From: Ichthyophis bannanicus
Lineage: Eukaryota > Chordata > Amphibia > Gymnophiona > Ichthyophiidae
DNA: 64,000 bases
Assembly (NCBI GenBank): GCA_033557465.1
Contig: JAWIIG010000025.1
Location: 4,707,001 to 4,771,000, forward strand
Direction: 5' to 3'
Made by a program: the position numbers and the translations under genes. The notes under the pieces are model-generated. The model ran no database searches. It had not been told where the DNA came from and was given only the letters and a program-made list of their open reading frames with translations. Shown piece by piece: positions 30,820-42,930 of this stretch (positions within the stretch are counted from its first letter, which is position 1; the number at the start of each line of letters is the position of its first letter).

Positions 30820-33174
30820 ATCCCGGCGGGAGTCCTTGTCCAAGCAGTAATGGGCTGTGAAGGTATGAACCGAGGCCCAAGTGGCTGCTCGACAGATGTC
30901 ATCGATAGACACAGGGTGCAGATGAGCCATTGAGGCTGCCATGGCTCTCACATTGTGAGCTGTGACATGGCCCTCCAGAGAAAGGTTCTTACTCTGATAG
31001 GCGAAGGAAATACATGAGCAATCCAGTTAGACAGTGTTCTCTTGGAGACTGGAAGTCCCAAATGAGAAGGATCAAAAGCAACAAAGAGTTGAGAGGACTT
31101 TCTATGTTGCTGTGTTCTTTGTAAGTAAAAGGCTAAAGCTCTTTTACAGTCCAAGGTATGAAGATTCCTCTCTGCATTTGATGCATGAGGCCTTGGAAAA
31201 AACACAGGTAGGTAGACCGCTTGGTTCAGATGAAAAGGCGAGACCACCTTTGGCATAAAGTGTGGATGAGTCCTAAGGACTACCTTGTCATGATGGAACC
31301 TTGTATAAGGTGGATTAGCTACTAGCGCTTGCAACTCACTAATGCGGCGTGCTGATGTGATTGCAATGAGAAAGATAACCTTCCAAGAAAGGAATTTCAA
31401 GGGGGTAGTAGCTAAAGGTTCGAAAGGTGGCTTCATGAGCTGCCCAAGAACCAGGTTTAAGTCTCATGCCACTGGTGGTGGCCTAATGGTTGGAGTGGAG
31501 GAGTGGCCTAGTGGTTGGAGCAAGGTACTTCGGGCTGGAAGGTCGGGGGTTCAAATCCCACTAGAGGACAGCAACCTTGGGCCGGAAGGACTGGGGTTTC
31601 TAGTCCCACTGGTGCTCCTTGTGGTCTTGGGCAAGCCACTTAACCCTCCATAGCCCATGTTCCCTGTAAAATAGTTCTCTGTGTGCTGTGCTTTCCTGTC
31701 TAATCAATGTGTTTATACCTCAAAAATTTCCTGTCATGATTTGACAATTTCCAATCTGTAATCAAAAACCGCTGCTGATCGCTGGAAGTAGCGGTATACA
31801 AATGTATACTACTAAATAAATAAATAAATAAATGGGAGGCTTAGTTAAAAGAAGGCCTCTCATAAATCTTGCTATAAGAGGATGAGAGGAAATAGGCTGT
31901 CCATTTAGAGGCTTAAAGGAAGCTGCAATAGCACTCAAATGGACTCTTACTGAATTAGTCTTAAGACCTGCATTGGATAAATGAAGGAGATACTCCAGCA
32001 ATGATTCCAGAGGTATCGCAAGGGGGTTAAGACCCTTTTGCAAACACCATATGGTAAACCTTTTCCACTTGAAAGCATAAGAGCATCTTGTGAAAGGTTT
32101 CCTGGAAACAAAAAGACTACTTTTTACTTGCTGAGGGATATTAAGATCATGGAGATCTAGGCCTTCAGCAACCAAGCCCTGAGATGCAGAGACTGGGGAT
32201 TGGGATGCCATAACATTCCGTCCTCCTGAGATAGGAGATCTGGAGCAGACCCTAACTCCAGGGAGGGAGCTTGAGAGAGATGCAGAAGCAGAGGGTACCA
32301 CACTTGCCGTGGCCAATGTGGAGCTATGAGAATCATATGGCCTCTGTCTCTCTGAAGCTTGAACAGGGTTTTGGGAATTAGGGGAATGGGTGGAAAGGCA
32401 TACAGGAAGTCTTGACCCCAGTAAAGGAGGAAAGCATCCCTGGCCTGAGCCCCCTGAGCCGGAATTCTGGAACAGAACTGGGGAAGTTTGGCATTCCACA
32501 GACTTGCAAAGAGGTCTATGTTCGGGGTTCCCCAAAGTTGAAATATCCTGGCCACCTGGTCTGCATGCAGAGACCACTCATGTGGAAGCAGAACTCGACT
32601 GAGCCTGTCTGCCCAAGAGTTTTGAATGCCTGGCAGATACACTGCCAGAAGATGAATCTGATGCTCTCTGGCGAGGACCCACAGTCGCAAAGCTTCGTTG
32701 CAAAGTGACAGAGAGCCTGTTCCCCCCTGCTTGTTCACATAGAACATGGCTACTTGATTGTCCGTATGAATGAGGACTGTCTTGTAGCTGAGCAGGGTGT
32801 GGAACACTCGCAGAACAAGGAAGATTGCTCTGAGCTCCAAGAGACTGATATGTAGATAACTCTCCTGTGGAGACCAGGTGCCCTGGGTGGAGAGGTCTTG
32901 CAGATGAGCTCCACCAACCCATTGGAGAAGCATCTGTTGTGAGAGTTGCTTGGGGTAAGGGTTTTTGAAAATGGGACCCCAGCAACAGGTTTTGAGTGGA
33001 CTTCCACCACTGGAGGGAGAAAATAAGGCGGCTTGTGTTTGCTATTTTGTCTGACAGGCATCCTGATGCCTGGGTCCATTGGGTGGATAAAGTCCACTGA
33101 GCTGCGCTCATATGGAGGCGAGCATAGGGAACCACATGCACAGTAGATGCCATGTGGCCTAGTAGTTGTAACAT
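30712..33174 (-). pseudogene. DIRS-A2 RNase H and tyrosine recombinase
   Basis: RNase H and the block after it are in 32157-33174 in two frames (LLELRAIFLVLRVFH, TDNQVAMFYVN, WADRLSRVLL, IDLFASLWNAKLPQFCSR). The recombinase is in 31762-32577 and, after the second SINE, 30948-31436 (TSARRISELQALVA). The HxxR and Tyr end (TFTAHYCLD) is read in 30712-30951 before the first SINE. Frameshifts at about 32930 and 30960 and two SINEs disrupt it. Confidence 0.8.
31490..31830 (+). mobile_element. tRNA-derived SINE, second copy in DIRS-A2
   Basis: The head is the same as in the 30.5-kb SINE (GTGGCCTAGTGGTTGGAGCA, GGGGGTTCAAATCC), but the 3' end differs: AAAACCGCTGCTGATCGCTG, GTAGCGGTATACAAAT, (AAAT)n. 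The short duplication AATGG occurs at 31485-31489 and 31831-31835. The empty site is seen in DIRS-A1 near 11091. Confidence 0.85.
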
Positions 33175-33177
33175 TTC

Positions 33178-34205
33178 TCAAGCAATTAGATGAGACTTTA
33201 GCACTGCTTGAGAAGCTAACTGCACCAGGCGAAGGCAACGGGCCTGGGGGAGATAGGCCCTTGCCTTTGTGGTATCCAGCAAAGCTCCTATGAACTCTAA
33301 AGACTGAGTGGAGTTAGACTGGATTTTGGGATGTTTATTACCAGCCCTAAATACTGAAGGATACGCATTGTGCAGGATAGAGAAGTCCTGGCCTCTGACT
33401 CTGTTGGGGCTCGAATGAGCCAGTCGTCTAAGTAGGGGAAGACGAATATCCCTAGAGTGCGGAGAAATGCTGCTACAACAGCCATGCATTTCATGAACAC
33501 CCTTGGTGCTGAGGCCAGGCCAAAAGGAAGCACCCTTTATTGGTAGTGCTTTCCCTGAAAAAGGAACCGAAGGAACCTTCTGTAAGTTAGATGGATGAGA
33601 ACATGGGTGTACGTATCCTTGAGATCTAGAGAACAAAGCCAATCCAGACTCTGAAGGTATGGCAGCAGAGATCCGAGAGAAATCATTTTGAATTTCTCCT
33701 TGACAAGGAATTTGTTCAATTCTCTGAGGTCAAAGATAGGTCTGTAACCCCCTGTTTTCTTTGGGATAAGGAAATAAGGGGAATAGAACCCTGTACCCTG
33801 CTGATGAAGGGGTACTTCTTCTATTGCCCCTCGGGCAAGAAGGAGAGCGACCTCCTGACCTAACAGGTTGATGAGAGAAGTCGGAGAATTGAACTGCTTT
33901 ACTATTGTGTGAGGGGGCATGCTTGAAAAATGAAGCTTGTACCCCTCCTTTATGATGGAGAGTGTCCAATGCTCTGCTGTTATTTGCCCCCATCTGGGGG
34001 CAAAATGACATAACCTTCCTGGAATGGTGGAAGGTTCTGGTCCCCTGAGAACCAGGAAGACTAAGTTCTCTAGATGAGAGTCAAAGGCTCTGTGGAGGCT
34101 GAGCCTGCTGGGCCGGTTGAGGCCTAGCAGCCTTTGCTTTCTTCTGTTTGGGTGGTTGCTGACCTTTCCTGGCAAGCTGACCTGCAGAACGTCCCTGCAG
34201 AACAT
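33178..34205 (-). pseudogene. DIRS-A2 reverse transcriptase
   Basis: The open stretch 33537-34205 carries FYSPYFLIPKKTGGYRPIF, LRELNKFLV and WLCSLDLKDTYTHV (motif A, present here). A TAC-to-TAA change makes a stop at 33534-33536, then 33297-33533 continues in the same frame with LPFGLASAPRVF and FPYLDDWLI. A one-base deletion near 33308 shifts the frame. The stretch ends at a TGA at 33175-33177, the same place as the TGA in DIRS-A1. Confidence 0.85.
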
Positions 34206-35944
34206 AATCAGGATAAAATCTTTTCTTTTTAGAAAAGAATGGTTTCTTGAACAATTTCTTTCTAGCAGGATCAGCAGTGGACTTGGATAATTTATTCAAG
34301 GTGGAATTTTCAGCATCCATTTCATTGGCCTTTTCTTGCCAATCTTTACCAAACAGGTTCTCACCAGTACAAGGGATATTTCCCAATTTGTCTTGTACCC
34401 AGAGCTCTAGATCAGATGCCTGGAGCCAAGCAATTCTACGTGCACCTATGGCCATAGCCGAGGTTCTGCTTATGCACTCAAAGCAGTCAAAGGCTGCATG
34501 TTTGGAAAATTTAGAAACATCTTGGGCATGTTTGACCAAAGTGAGAAAATCCTGTCTTTTATCCTCAGGAAGAAAAGGACTTAAAGCCCCTAAATCATCT
34601 GTGACCTCCTTCAGGAACCTTTCAATGAGAGACTATAGGAACTGATCCTGGCAGAAAGCATGGAAGCTTGGAAGACCTGACGTCCAAAAGCATCCAGGGT
34701 TCTGCACTCACGTCCTGGAGGATTAGAGGCATGCCTTTTTGCACTCTTGGTCCTTCTCATAGCTGACTCCACTATAATAGAGTGGTGAGGAAGCTGAGTC
34801 TTATGGAACCCAGGACAAGGAGGGACTCGATACATAGTATCCAGTCTACGAGCATGAGGAGAGGTGGTAAGAGGTGTTTCCCACATCCTTAACATGAGAT
34901 CATATAAAATCTCATGAATGGGCAAGGTAGCTGCCTCCTTAGGAGTTTTGGGATATTGTAGAATTTCCAACTCCTTGGCCCTTGGCTCTGTTTCAAGGGC
35001 CACAGTAATGGACAGGCCCCGAGCCACCTCCCTGATAAAATCCTGGAAGGAAATATCCTCTGGAGGAGACATCCTGCGTTTAGGGGAGGAGGGCACCTCT
35101 GGGAGAAGCATCGCTGCATCGACAGAACTGTCAGAATGCTCAGATTCTTCTGAGGACTCGAAGTATCATCTGTCCGGATGCTCTTGAAGAGCCCGATACC
35201 CGTACCGACCAAAGTCGGTACTGGGAGTAACCGGTACCGGGTTATCAGTACCGGAGGTCATCGGATGACTGGGTACCGGCAAAGCAGACACCGATGCTGA
35301 TGTCGATGCTATCGGTACCGGTACCGATACCGAGGCCGGTGCCAGTACCGGTGGAATTGTCTGTTGCGGTCCCAAGGGCATCGATGCCGCAAGGAAAGCC
35401 GCCAGACTGCGTTCCATAGCCAGAACTCTCTGGCCTATCGACGCTGCCAATGCCTGGATGTTGGTACCGGAGGAGACCACCGGTACCCAAGAGCATGGCA
35501 CCAGTAGCTCTGCCGAGGTCGAGGCCTCGAGAACATCCTGGAACCCCGATAATGCTTTGGAAGCCGAAGCCTCCCGCCGGGGTAATTTTGCCGGTGCAGA
35601 ATCCTCGAAGGCAACGCCAGAGGCATCTCTAGGCTTAGAAGGAGATCTACCCTTTGAGGACCGGCTGGATTTATGTTTAGTTACCTGAGATCCACGGGAG
35701 AAAGAAGCAGCCCTGGAAGACGTCGATGCCACCGAAGCTGCATCAGAGGGAAACAGGGTACTGAGCTTAGCAGCTCGGTTCTGCCGACCTCTTTTAGACA
35801 TCATGGTGCAGCCGTGCAGGACATACAATCAGTGATGGAGTGTTCAGGACCTAAACATTTTAGACACCATTCATGGGTGTTGGTGACGGAAATGGTACCG
35901 CCACACTTGGTGCACTTTTTGAAACCTGAGGCAGGTTTCTCCAT
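34081..35944 (-). pseudogene. DIRS-A2 gag-like protein
   Basis: From ATG at 35944 the protein begins MEKPASGFKKCTKCGGT, with a second Cys/His cluster (THEWCLKCLGPEHS). A Ser-rich stretch (SVASTSSRAASFSRGSQ) follows in 35166-35828, then a GTGT/VPVP-coding stretch rich in GGTACC. A stop after EHPDR at 35166-35168 and later frame changes break it (34611-35111, 34081-34539). The C-terminus is basic, PPKQKKAKAARPQPAQQ. The Cys/His start could be an RNA- or DNA-binding knuckle; no family is assigned. Confidence 0.75.
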
Positions 35945-36497
35945 GGTAAGAAAAGGTTTTTGGGCCTAAGGCCCAAAAAGGCACGTGCACCTGAAGAAAA
36001 AGAAAAAAGAGAATATATATATTTTTTTACAGAAATAAGAAGAGAAAAAAAACGGTGGTACCGGTAGAGCGTCAAGGAAGGCAGACGCGACCACAAAAAA
36101 AGAAAGAAAGAAAAAAGAATTATTCTGCGATGACAGGAACACAACCTGCTGGCTCCGCGGAAAAAGAAGAACTGGAGAGAGGCAGTTGGGAAAGGCGGGA
36201 AGGCAGCACGCAGGCGCTGTGGGATACTCCCAAAAGCTTTCTAATTGGACGCTGGGGAGCATTCCCACGCAGGCTCCGTCTGTACCGACGATACCCATAT
36301 GTGATGACTACATTCCTGCTTGTTCCTGGAGATTGTGTGCTATACTGCCAGGTGTATACAAGCTGTATCGAAGTCATATTTCTACTTTTGTTATTTTTAC
36401 AAATTTATTTTAGTTATTAGCGAAAATATAAAAAAAAATGACAAATGCTTAATAAAAAGTTTCCAATTTGGAATATGTTGTTGTATTTTGTAGATTA

Positions 36498-36885
36498 ATG
36501 ATGGCAGCAACAAAGAGGGGTGACTGGTCTCCTAAAAAGAGAGCAACAGCCATTACTTTGAGAAATGAGGGGTACAGCTTTCGTGAAATCGCTCAGAAGA
36601 TAGGCCATGGAGTGACAGCACCTGGTGTACAAAAGTTGTGTGCTCGCTTCAAAGTCACTGAAAGTGTTGCAGCTCAGAAGGTAGGAGGAAGGAAAACATC
36701 TACAACTCCAAAAACTGACAGAATGATTGTTAGGCTGGCTTTAAAAAATCGTAAATCATCTGCCAAGGACATCAATCAGGAACTTATGGATCTTGGTGTG
36801 TCCGTTACTGATTGAACTGTTCGAAACAGGCTACTCAACGCCGGTCTGAGGGCAAGAATTCCAAGAAAGAAACTGAGTCTAGTCT
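36498..36885 (+). pseudogene. Tc1-like transposase, N-terminal fragment
   Basis: The frame from 36498 reads MMAATKRGDWSPKKRATAI, FREIAQKIGHGV (first helix-turn-helix), GGRKTSTTPKTDRMIVRLAL (GRPR-like linker and second helix-turn-helix) and, after a TGA at 36813-36815, TVRNRLLNAGLRARIPRKK. This is the DNA-binding half of a Tc1/mariner transposase. The DDE catalytic half is absent; the fragment ends at about 36885 against an L2 remnant. Confidence 0.75.
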
Positions 36886-37762
36886 TGGAATGATGTGATT
36901 GAGTAGATCCTGTTTGTTGAATTCCTTGAACCTTTGATGTGATTAGGCTTGAGGATGTTTTGAGGTGTTGTAGTTCAGCAATGGTAGTTTAAAGGTGACT
37001 GTGTGGTGATCTGACCATGGAATGGTTGTTACTTGGCATGTGATGTGCTATGTGGCTGACTGGATTTTTTTGGGTACGAACAGCAAATCCAGGGTGTTTC
37101 CTTTCCTATGGGTATGTTGATGATTTGAGTGAGGTCCATAGCTTCCATGGTTTTGAGGAACGGACTGACTTGTGCTAGTGGTGCTGAGTTAAAATTGAAG
37201 TCACCCAGCATAATAAAGCGTAGTTACTCACCTGTAACAGGTGTTCTCCGGGGACAGCAGGAAGTCAGTCCTCACATATGGGTGATGGCACCGATGAAGC
37301 CCTCATGGAAGCATCCCCCCAGCTTTCAAAGAAAGCCTTTGGGAGATGCCACCACGCATGCGAGGTCCCCTTCCCGCCCAAAGGTGCCATCTTGCTCAGT
37401 CAGATGACATAGCTAAAAGATGGCAAAAATAATAGATGGTAAAGGAGCAACTCCAAGGGGAGGAGGGAGGGTTGTGAGGACTGATTCCTGCTGTCCCTGG
37501 AGAACACCTGTTACAGATGAGTAACTATGTTTTCTCTGGGAACAAGCAGGAAGTCAGTCCTCATATATGGGACTCCCCAACTCCAGACTACCAAAGCCCA
37601 TAACAAAAACAGGGCTCCCTCAAGGGGAGCCGCAAGAAGCAATTGAGTCTGTACCCACAGACCACAGTAGGATCCCTGTGTCCAATGAACCAGCACTCCG
37701 GTAGCCTGAACACAAAAGGGTCAGAGGGTAGGAGTTGCCTAAACCCCAAAAAGATTACGAAG

Positions 37763-38758
37763 TCAGATGTCCACCATCGGGACAGAGTGCAAGTTTGCCA
37801 CTGAAGCTGCCATGGCCCTAACACGGTGCGCTGTGACGCGGCCTTCCAGTGGGAGCCTCGCCTGCTCATAAGCGAGGGCGATACAGTCTGCCACCCTTGT
37901 GGACAGCGTACGCTTGGTCACCGCCTCCCCCAGCCTACCGGGGTCATAGGAGATAAAAAGCTGAGAAGCTTTGCGGTGGCCTTGGTTGCGTTGGATGTAG
38001 AAGGACAAAGCCCTCTTACAGTTCAGGGTGTGAAGGACCACCTCCGCCTGACTGGAGTGAGGTCTTGGGAAGAAGGTAGGAAGTACCACCTCCTGATTAA
38101 GATGGAAGGGCGACACTACTTTCGGCAAGAACTTAGGGTGCGTGTAGAACCTGGTATAAGGCGCCTCTGCCACAAGGGCCTGGAGCTCGTTAACTCTGCA
38201 AGCGAAGGTGAGTGCAACCAGGAAAACCACCTTCCAAGAGAGGTAGCAAAGGTGGCAAGTAGTCAGAGGCTCGAAGGGTGGGCACGTGAGCAGCCCCAGC
38301 ACAACACTGAGGTCCCATTTGGTTACCAAAGGGTGAACCGGGGGTTTCGACAGGAGCAAGCCCCGGAAGAAGCAGGTCACCAAAGGTTGGACTGAGAGGG
38401 GCTTACCATCCACCGGGTGGTGGTGCACCGCCAGGGCACCAAGGTGCACGCAGATGGAGTTAGACATGAGCCCAGACTGAGAGGGGTAGAGAACGTACTG
38501 CAACACCAAAGATACTGGGCAGGAGAAGGGATCAGCCCCGTGTTCAGCGCACCAAACGGAGAACCTGCACCATTTGAAGGCATACGCTTTCCTAGTAGAG
38601 ACCTTGCGAGAGGCCAGCAGAATGTCTTCCACCTCAACCAGAAGGTTGAGAGGGGCAAGAGTCACCCTTTCAGCAGTCACACTATCAACGAGAGAGCTCC
38701 CCTCCTGAGATAGAAGTCCCTGGGCAGTTTCCAAGGGGATGAGGGCCTCCACCGACAA
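37763..38758 (-). pseudogene. DIRS-B2 tyrosine recombinase, largely open
   Basis: 331 open codons: RKVSTRKAYAFKWCRFSVWC (N-terminal arm), TFACRVNELQALVA (catalytic Arg), FHLNQEVVLPTFFPRP, ISYDPGRLG and TAHRVRAMAASVAN (HxxR box). The frame ends at TGA right after VPMVDI; the Tyr-bearing tail seen in A copies is missing because the element jumps to terminal sequence near 37760. Without the nucleophilic Tyr it should be inactive. Confidence 0.75.
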
Positions 38759-39081
38759 CTGCAGAAGCAGCGGGAACCAAGGCTGCCTGAGCTACCTTGG
38801 AGCTATCAGGATAAGTGAGGTCCTAAACAAGGTCTTGGGGATCAGTGGTGTCGGAGGGAAGGCATAGATGAGGCCTTCTGATGAGACCAGAAACGCGTCT
38901 GCTGCCACCCTGGAGGGGTAAGCCTGCTGGAGAGCAGAAGTCGGGCAACTAAAAGTTGCCTGGACTGGTGAACAGGTCCATCACGGGTTCTCCCCAGAGC
39001 TGGAAAAGCTGACTGGCTACCTTTGGATTCAGCTGCCACTCGTGTGGCTGGAGAATCCTCCTGAATCTGTCGGCCAGCAGG

Positions 39082-40458
39082 TTATCCTGGCCCGGCAGGT
39101 ACACTGTCCTCAGGAGGATACCATGTTGGACTGCGAATGAGCAGAGGCCCAATACAACCTGGTAAAGGGCATGGGACCCCCGTGCTCCCCTGTTTGTTCA
39201 CGTAGAACATTGCCATCTGGTTGTCCGTCTGAACCAGGACCGGCTGGTGACACAGGTGGTGACAAAAAATCCTCAGGGCGAGGTGCATGGCTTGGAGCTC
39301 CAGGAGGTTGATCTGCTGGGTGCTCTTGTCTGGCAACCAGTTGCCCTGAGTGCGGAGACTTCCGCAGTGGGTTCCCCAGCCGAGCAGGGAGAAATCCATG
39401 GTGAGGACCCTCAAGTGGCTTGGAGCCTGGAAGGGCATACCCACTTCTAAGTGCTGGGGCGACTGCCACCAGACCAGGGAGTCCACCAATTGGCGTGTTA
39501 CCGAGACTCTGTCTCAAAGGTGTCCTGTGGCCTGAGACCACTGGTTCTGGAGACACCACTGCGCCGTTCTCATATGGAGGCGAGCATCTGGGGTGACGTG
39601 GACTGTGGAGGCCATGTGCACGAGGAGGTGCAGAAGATGCTGGGCAGGCACTGAGGAACGGTGCTGTACGTCTCGAGCTAGAGATCTGAGACGACTGGCC
39701 CGGCCCTTGGGCAAGAAGGCCTTTGACTGGAGGGTGTCGAGCTTTGCCCCGATGAACTCCAAGCATTGTGTCAGGAGGAAGTGAGACTTGGGGTAGTTTA
39801 AAATGAAGTCCAAGTATTGCAGAACCTGGATGGTGCGTGCGGTGGCCTGCTGCACCTCGGAGGCTGTGCCTCCCCTTATGAGCCAGTCGTCCAGGTAGGG
39901 AAACACGAAGAGACCCTGGAGTCTGAGGAAGGTGGCCTCGACCGCCAGGCATTTCATGAAGACTCTTGGGGCAGAAGCCAGGCCGAAGGAGAGCATCCTA
40001 TTTTGAAAGTGCCTGCCCCCAACCACGAACTGCAGATACAGCCTGTGGTTGGGGTGGATAAGGATGTGGGTATAAGCATCCTTGAGGTCTAAGGAACATA
40101 GCCAGTCTCCCTGCTAGAGGTATGGCAGCAATGCTCCAAGGGAGAGAATCTTGAACTTCTCCCTCATCAAGAATTTGTTGAGGTTGCGCAGGTCAAGGAC
40201 AGGCCTTAGGCCCCCATCCTCTTTGGCACGAGGAAGTATCTGGAGTAGAACCCTTTGCCTCTGAGGTGGTAGGGCACCGGTTCCACCAGTTTGTCCTCGA
40301 GAAGACCTGCCAACTCCTTCAGGAGAAGATCCCAGTGGAGGGGAGACCTGAGGAGCACTCCTGAGAAATAAGGAGGAGGTGTCTGAGTCAGGTGGAAGAT
40401 GTAGCCCGCCCTGACCACCCTCAGTGCCCAGGAATCGGTGGTGGTGGTGGTCACCCAC
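39082..40458 (-). pseudogene. DIRS-B2 reverse transcriptase and RNase H
   Basis: RT pieces: LRGKGFYSRYFLVPKR and VLDLRNLNKFLMREKFK (40114-40458 and 40206-40610), the motif A region near 40090 (SLDLKDAYTH in frame), then LSFGLASAPRVFMKCL and FPYLDDWLI (39514-40026). RNase H: MDFSLLGWGTHC, INLLELQAMHLALR, TDNQMAMFYVN (39082-39489). Frame changes occur between pieces. Confidence 0.75.
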
Positions 40459-41438
40459 CTCTGGGCACAGAAGGTCAGACGTCCTCCTGTGGGCTGCTGA
40501 TCTCCTTGGGGTAGAGAGGCTATGCTCAAGGAGTGAAAAGCTCCCCCCTGGCTGGGCCGGGGCCGGTGCCTGGGGTTTTGGAGCCTTCTGCTTACGCGGG
40601 ACATGCTCATGTCCCTTGGCCTTCTGACCCTGTTGGGGAACCGAGGAGGCCTGCTAGGGTGGGTAGTTTCAGTAAGCAGCTCCCTTCCTCAGGTAAAAGG
40701 ACTTTTTACCCGAGCCCTTCCATCGGGGAGGGGCAGTGGTCTTCTTAGAGAGCCTGGTCCTCATCATGAACTCGGTCTCTAGTTCGGCAGACTTGTCGGT
40801 CATGGGTTTGCAAAGAGGTTCTCTCCTTGGCAAGGGACATCAACCAATTTGTCCTGAACCCACTGCTCAAGATTGGACGATTGAAGCCAAGCCTGGTGGC
40901 ATGCACCAATGCCCACCGCAGCTACCCGGGCCGCCGACTCGAACCCGTCGTAGGCCTCTCAAGACATAAATTTGGAATCCTCGACGACGATAGTGTCTGG
41001 GGACCGAGGCCGGTCCATGGCCGGGTCCTTCTGGGGGACCTTCACAGGTCTCTCCTTCTCTGATGCCTCGGACTGTGGGACCGGGCCCGGGGGGGCTCCC
41101 GGCCAGCCGGAACCATCCAAGGATGCCAACTTTGAGGATTTCTTCTTCTACCTGGGTTCCCTCAAGGGAGACTCCTTTTCCGAGGACCCACAACGACGCT
41201 CGGGTTCGGAGTGTTCCTCCCAAGATGTCGGAGCCTCTGGAGGCATCGGGGACTCGGGGAAAAACTTACTGTGCTGCTGCTGGCGGCTCTTCAGGGCCTT
41301 GCTGGACATCCTTTTGCAGAGACCACAGGCCACCGGGTCGTGGTCCGGCCCGAGGCAGTGAAGACAGCAGTCGTGTGTGTCTGTCAAAGACATCATTTTG
41401 GAGCACCGATCACACTTCTTAAAACCACTGGTAGCCAT
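40459..41438 (-). pseudogene. DIRS-B2 gag-like protein, centre deleted
   Basis: From ATG at 41438: MATSGFKKCDRCSKMM, then THDCCLHCLGPDHDPVACGL, a Cys/His-rich start matching that of the A family. After a stop near 41146 the frame gives PVKVPQKDPAM. It jumps directly from SKFMS to AYDGFESAARVAAVG near 40968, skipping the central part present in A copies. It ends in a basic KKSFYLRKG and RKQKAPKPQAP stretch. Confidence 0.65.
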
Positions 41439-42199
41439 GGGGGGAAAAAAGCACCCCTGCGAGGTCAAAGACCCTCCGGGCTGCCAGCGAGAGAAAAAAG
41501 GGTGCGAAGGTGCCAAAAAAGAAAGAAACGAAAAAGCTACAAAAATTAGACCAAAACTCGACGCCAAGGGACCGAGCTCAATAGGCAGGAAAGATACCGG
41601 TGCAATCCCGGAGTTGAGTTGAGAAATTCGGGACAAAAAAAAATCATCTTTATCTGGGGGACAGTCAAACAACGTCTGAAGGGCTCCGTGGAAAAAAGGA
41701 GACTGAGCAAGATGGCACCCTTGGGCAGGAAGGGGACCACGCATGCATGGTGGCATCTCCCAAAGGCTTTCTTTGAAAGCTGGGGGGATGCTTCCGCAAG
41801 GGCTCCGTCGGTGCCGTCACCCATATGTGAGGACTGACTTTCTGCCTGTACCCGGAGAAAGCGTTTATTCTTGGCAGCATGGGTGCATGCTATGTCGAGG
41901 AGTGCTGAAAGGTCTTCTGTGTCTGCATTAAGATCTCTGTATACCAGGCAAATGGTAAGGTGTTTGTTTTCCAAAACCAGAGTGTTGGTTGTTACAGTTG
42001 TTGTGTCTGTGGTGAGCTTGGTTTAGAGATTTTTTTTCTGCTAAGATGAAGACTTCTCCTCCTTCCCCATTGTGGGCAGCTATGTAGGGATGATGTAAGC
42101 TGTAGTGAATTGGTTTGCTAGCACATAGTCATCCAAGATTCTGTGACAAGTAGTATGTTGATGTTGTGTTCCTTTTTGTAGTCTGAGGGTAGTTACAAT

Positions 42200-42930
42200 T
42201 AGTTATTAGGAGAGGCAGGAGACAGACAGCTGAAAATAGCAGAGAGATGAACAAGATTTCAAAAACCTACAGATAAAGTAAAAAGCACACTAACAATGAA
42301 AAAAAAATAAATCTCAATATAGACAGACAGGACTCACAAGCAAGCAGTAAAATGTCTGACCCAAACCAGAAGCTAGGAGCAAATGCTTGTAATGGAGTTG
42401 CATTTTTCACAGGAGAAAGGCAAAAAAGCTTGTGCCGTGGCACATCATTTGAAAATCGCTGGTCTATACCCTTCTGGAGGAATAGCCTCCAGAATTAGAC
42501 ACATACTTCAGGTGAGATCTCACTAGCATTCTGTACAATGGCATAATCGTTTCCTTTTTTTCTATTAATTTTGCCTCTTTTGATATATGTTAACATTCTT
42601 TTGGCTTCAGTCACCGTCCTGTCACAGTACTTTCCTATTCCTATTTTAAAACAGCCTCTTTCCTGGTTTGTGGGCATCATTATCTCATCAGTATATTCAT
42701 TCTGTTTTCTCCACAGATTTACTTTAGTATCAAAAGCATTTAATAAATAAAAGATGTGCATCTTTTATTATGCTCACATGCTTTGCCTTGAAATATGTCT
42801 TCTGCCATCATTGTTTGCCTATACAGTATTCATTTTTTAGAAAGACAAGAAAACTACTGATACAGATAGTGGATGCAAGAGTTGAATAGTTCATATTGAC
42901 ACTGTTTAGTACTGCTTACCAAATGCACTG
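42200..42930. other. Intronic sequence, nothing firm
   Basis: A-rich and AT-rich sequence. A minus-strand frame at 42495-42761 has no family motif I can defend. Confidence 0.4.

Larger units (their letters stand above)
29977..36333 (-). mobile_element. DIRS-A2: DIRS-like element with two SINE insertions
   Basis: The left terminus AGCATAGTTACTCACC starts at 29977 and the right terminus CCTGCTTGTTCCTGGAGAT ends at 36333. ITRs with the CGTCGGTACCGACG motif lie near 30049 and 36286 (one base altered on the right). Without the two SINEs it is about 5.7 kb, the longest and most complete A copy here. Order on the minus strand: gag (start 35944), pol RT, RNase H, recombinase, ICR (near 30270-30350), ITR. 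Confidence 0.88.
37217..41860 (-). mobile_element. DIRS-B2: DIRS-like element, second B copy
   Basis: The left terminus AAAGCGTAGTTACTCACC begins at about 37215 and the right terminus ends GTACCCGGAGAAA at 41860, followed by GCG and then the LINE. The ICR near 37495-37575 again joins the complements of both ends. The order is recombinase, RNase H, RT, gag from left to right on the minus strand. A large part of central gag is deleted, so the copy is only about 4.6 kb. Confidence 0.85.
36886..42200 (-). pseudogene. L2-like LINE endonuclease, split by DIRS-B2
   Basis: On the right (41861-42200) the minus strand reads RILDDYVLANQF and LVYRDLNADTEDLSALLDI, ending AAKNK. On the left (37216-36886) it resumes IMLGDFNFNSAPLAQVSPFL, MEAMDLTQIINIP and onward. 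Joining the flanks gives AKNK-IMLGDFN, the core of an endonuclease (GDFN), with DIRS-B2 between. This fixes the exact DIRS-B2 site. Confidence 0.75.

Noticed and set aside
42495..42761. 88-codon minus-strand frame as a CR1 fragment
   Set aside because: Only a vague resemblance to the CR1 C-terminal region; no motif of more than a few residues matches.
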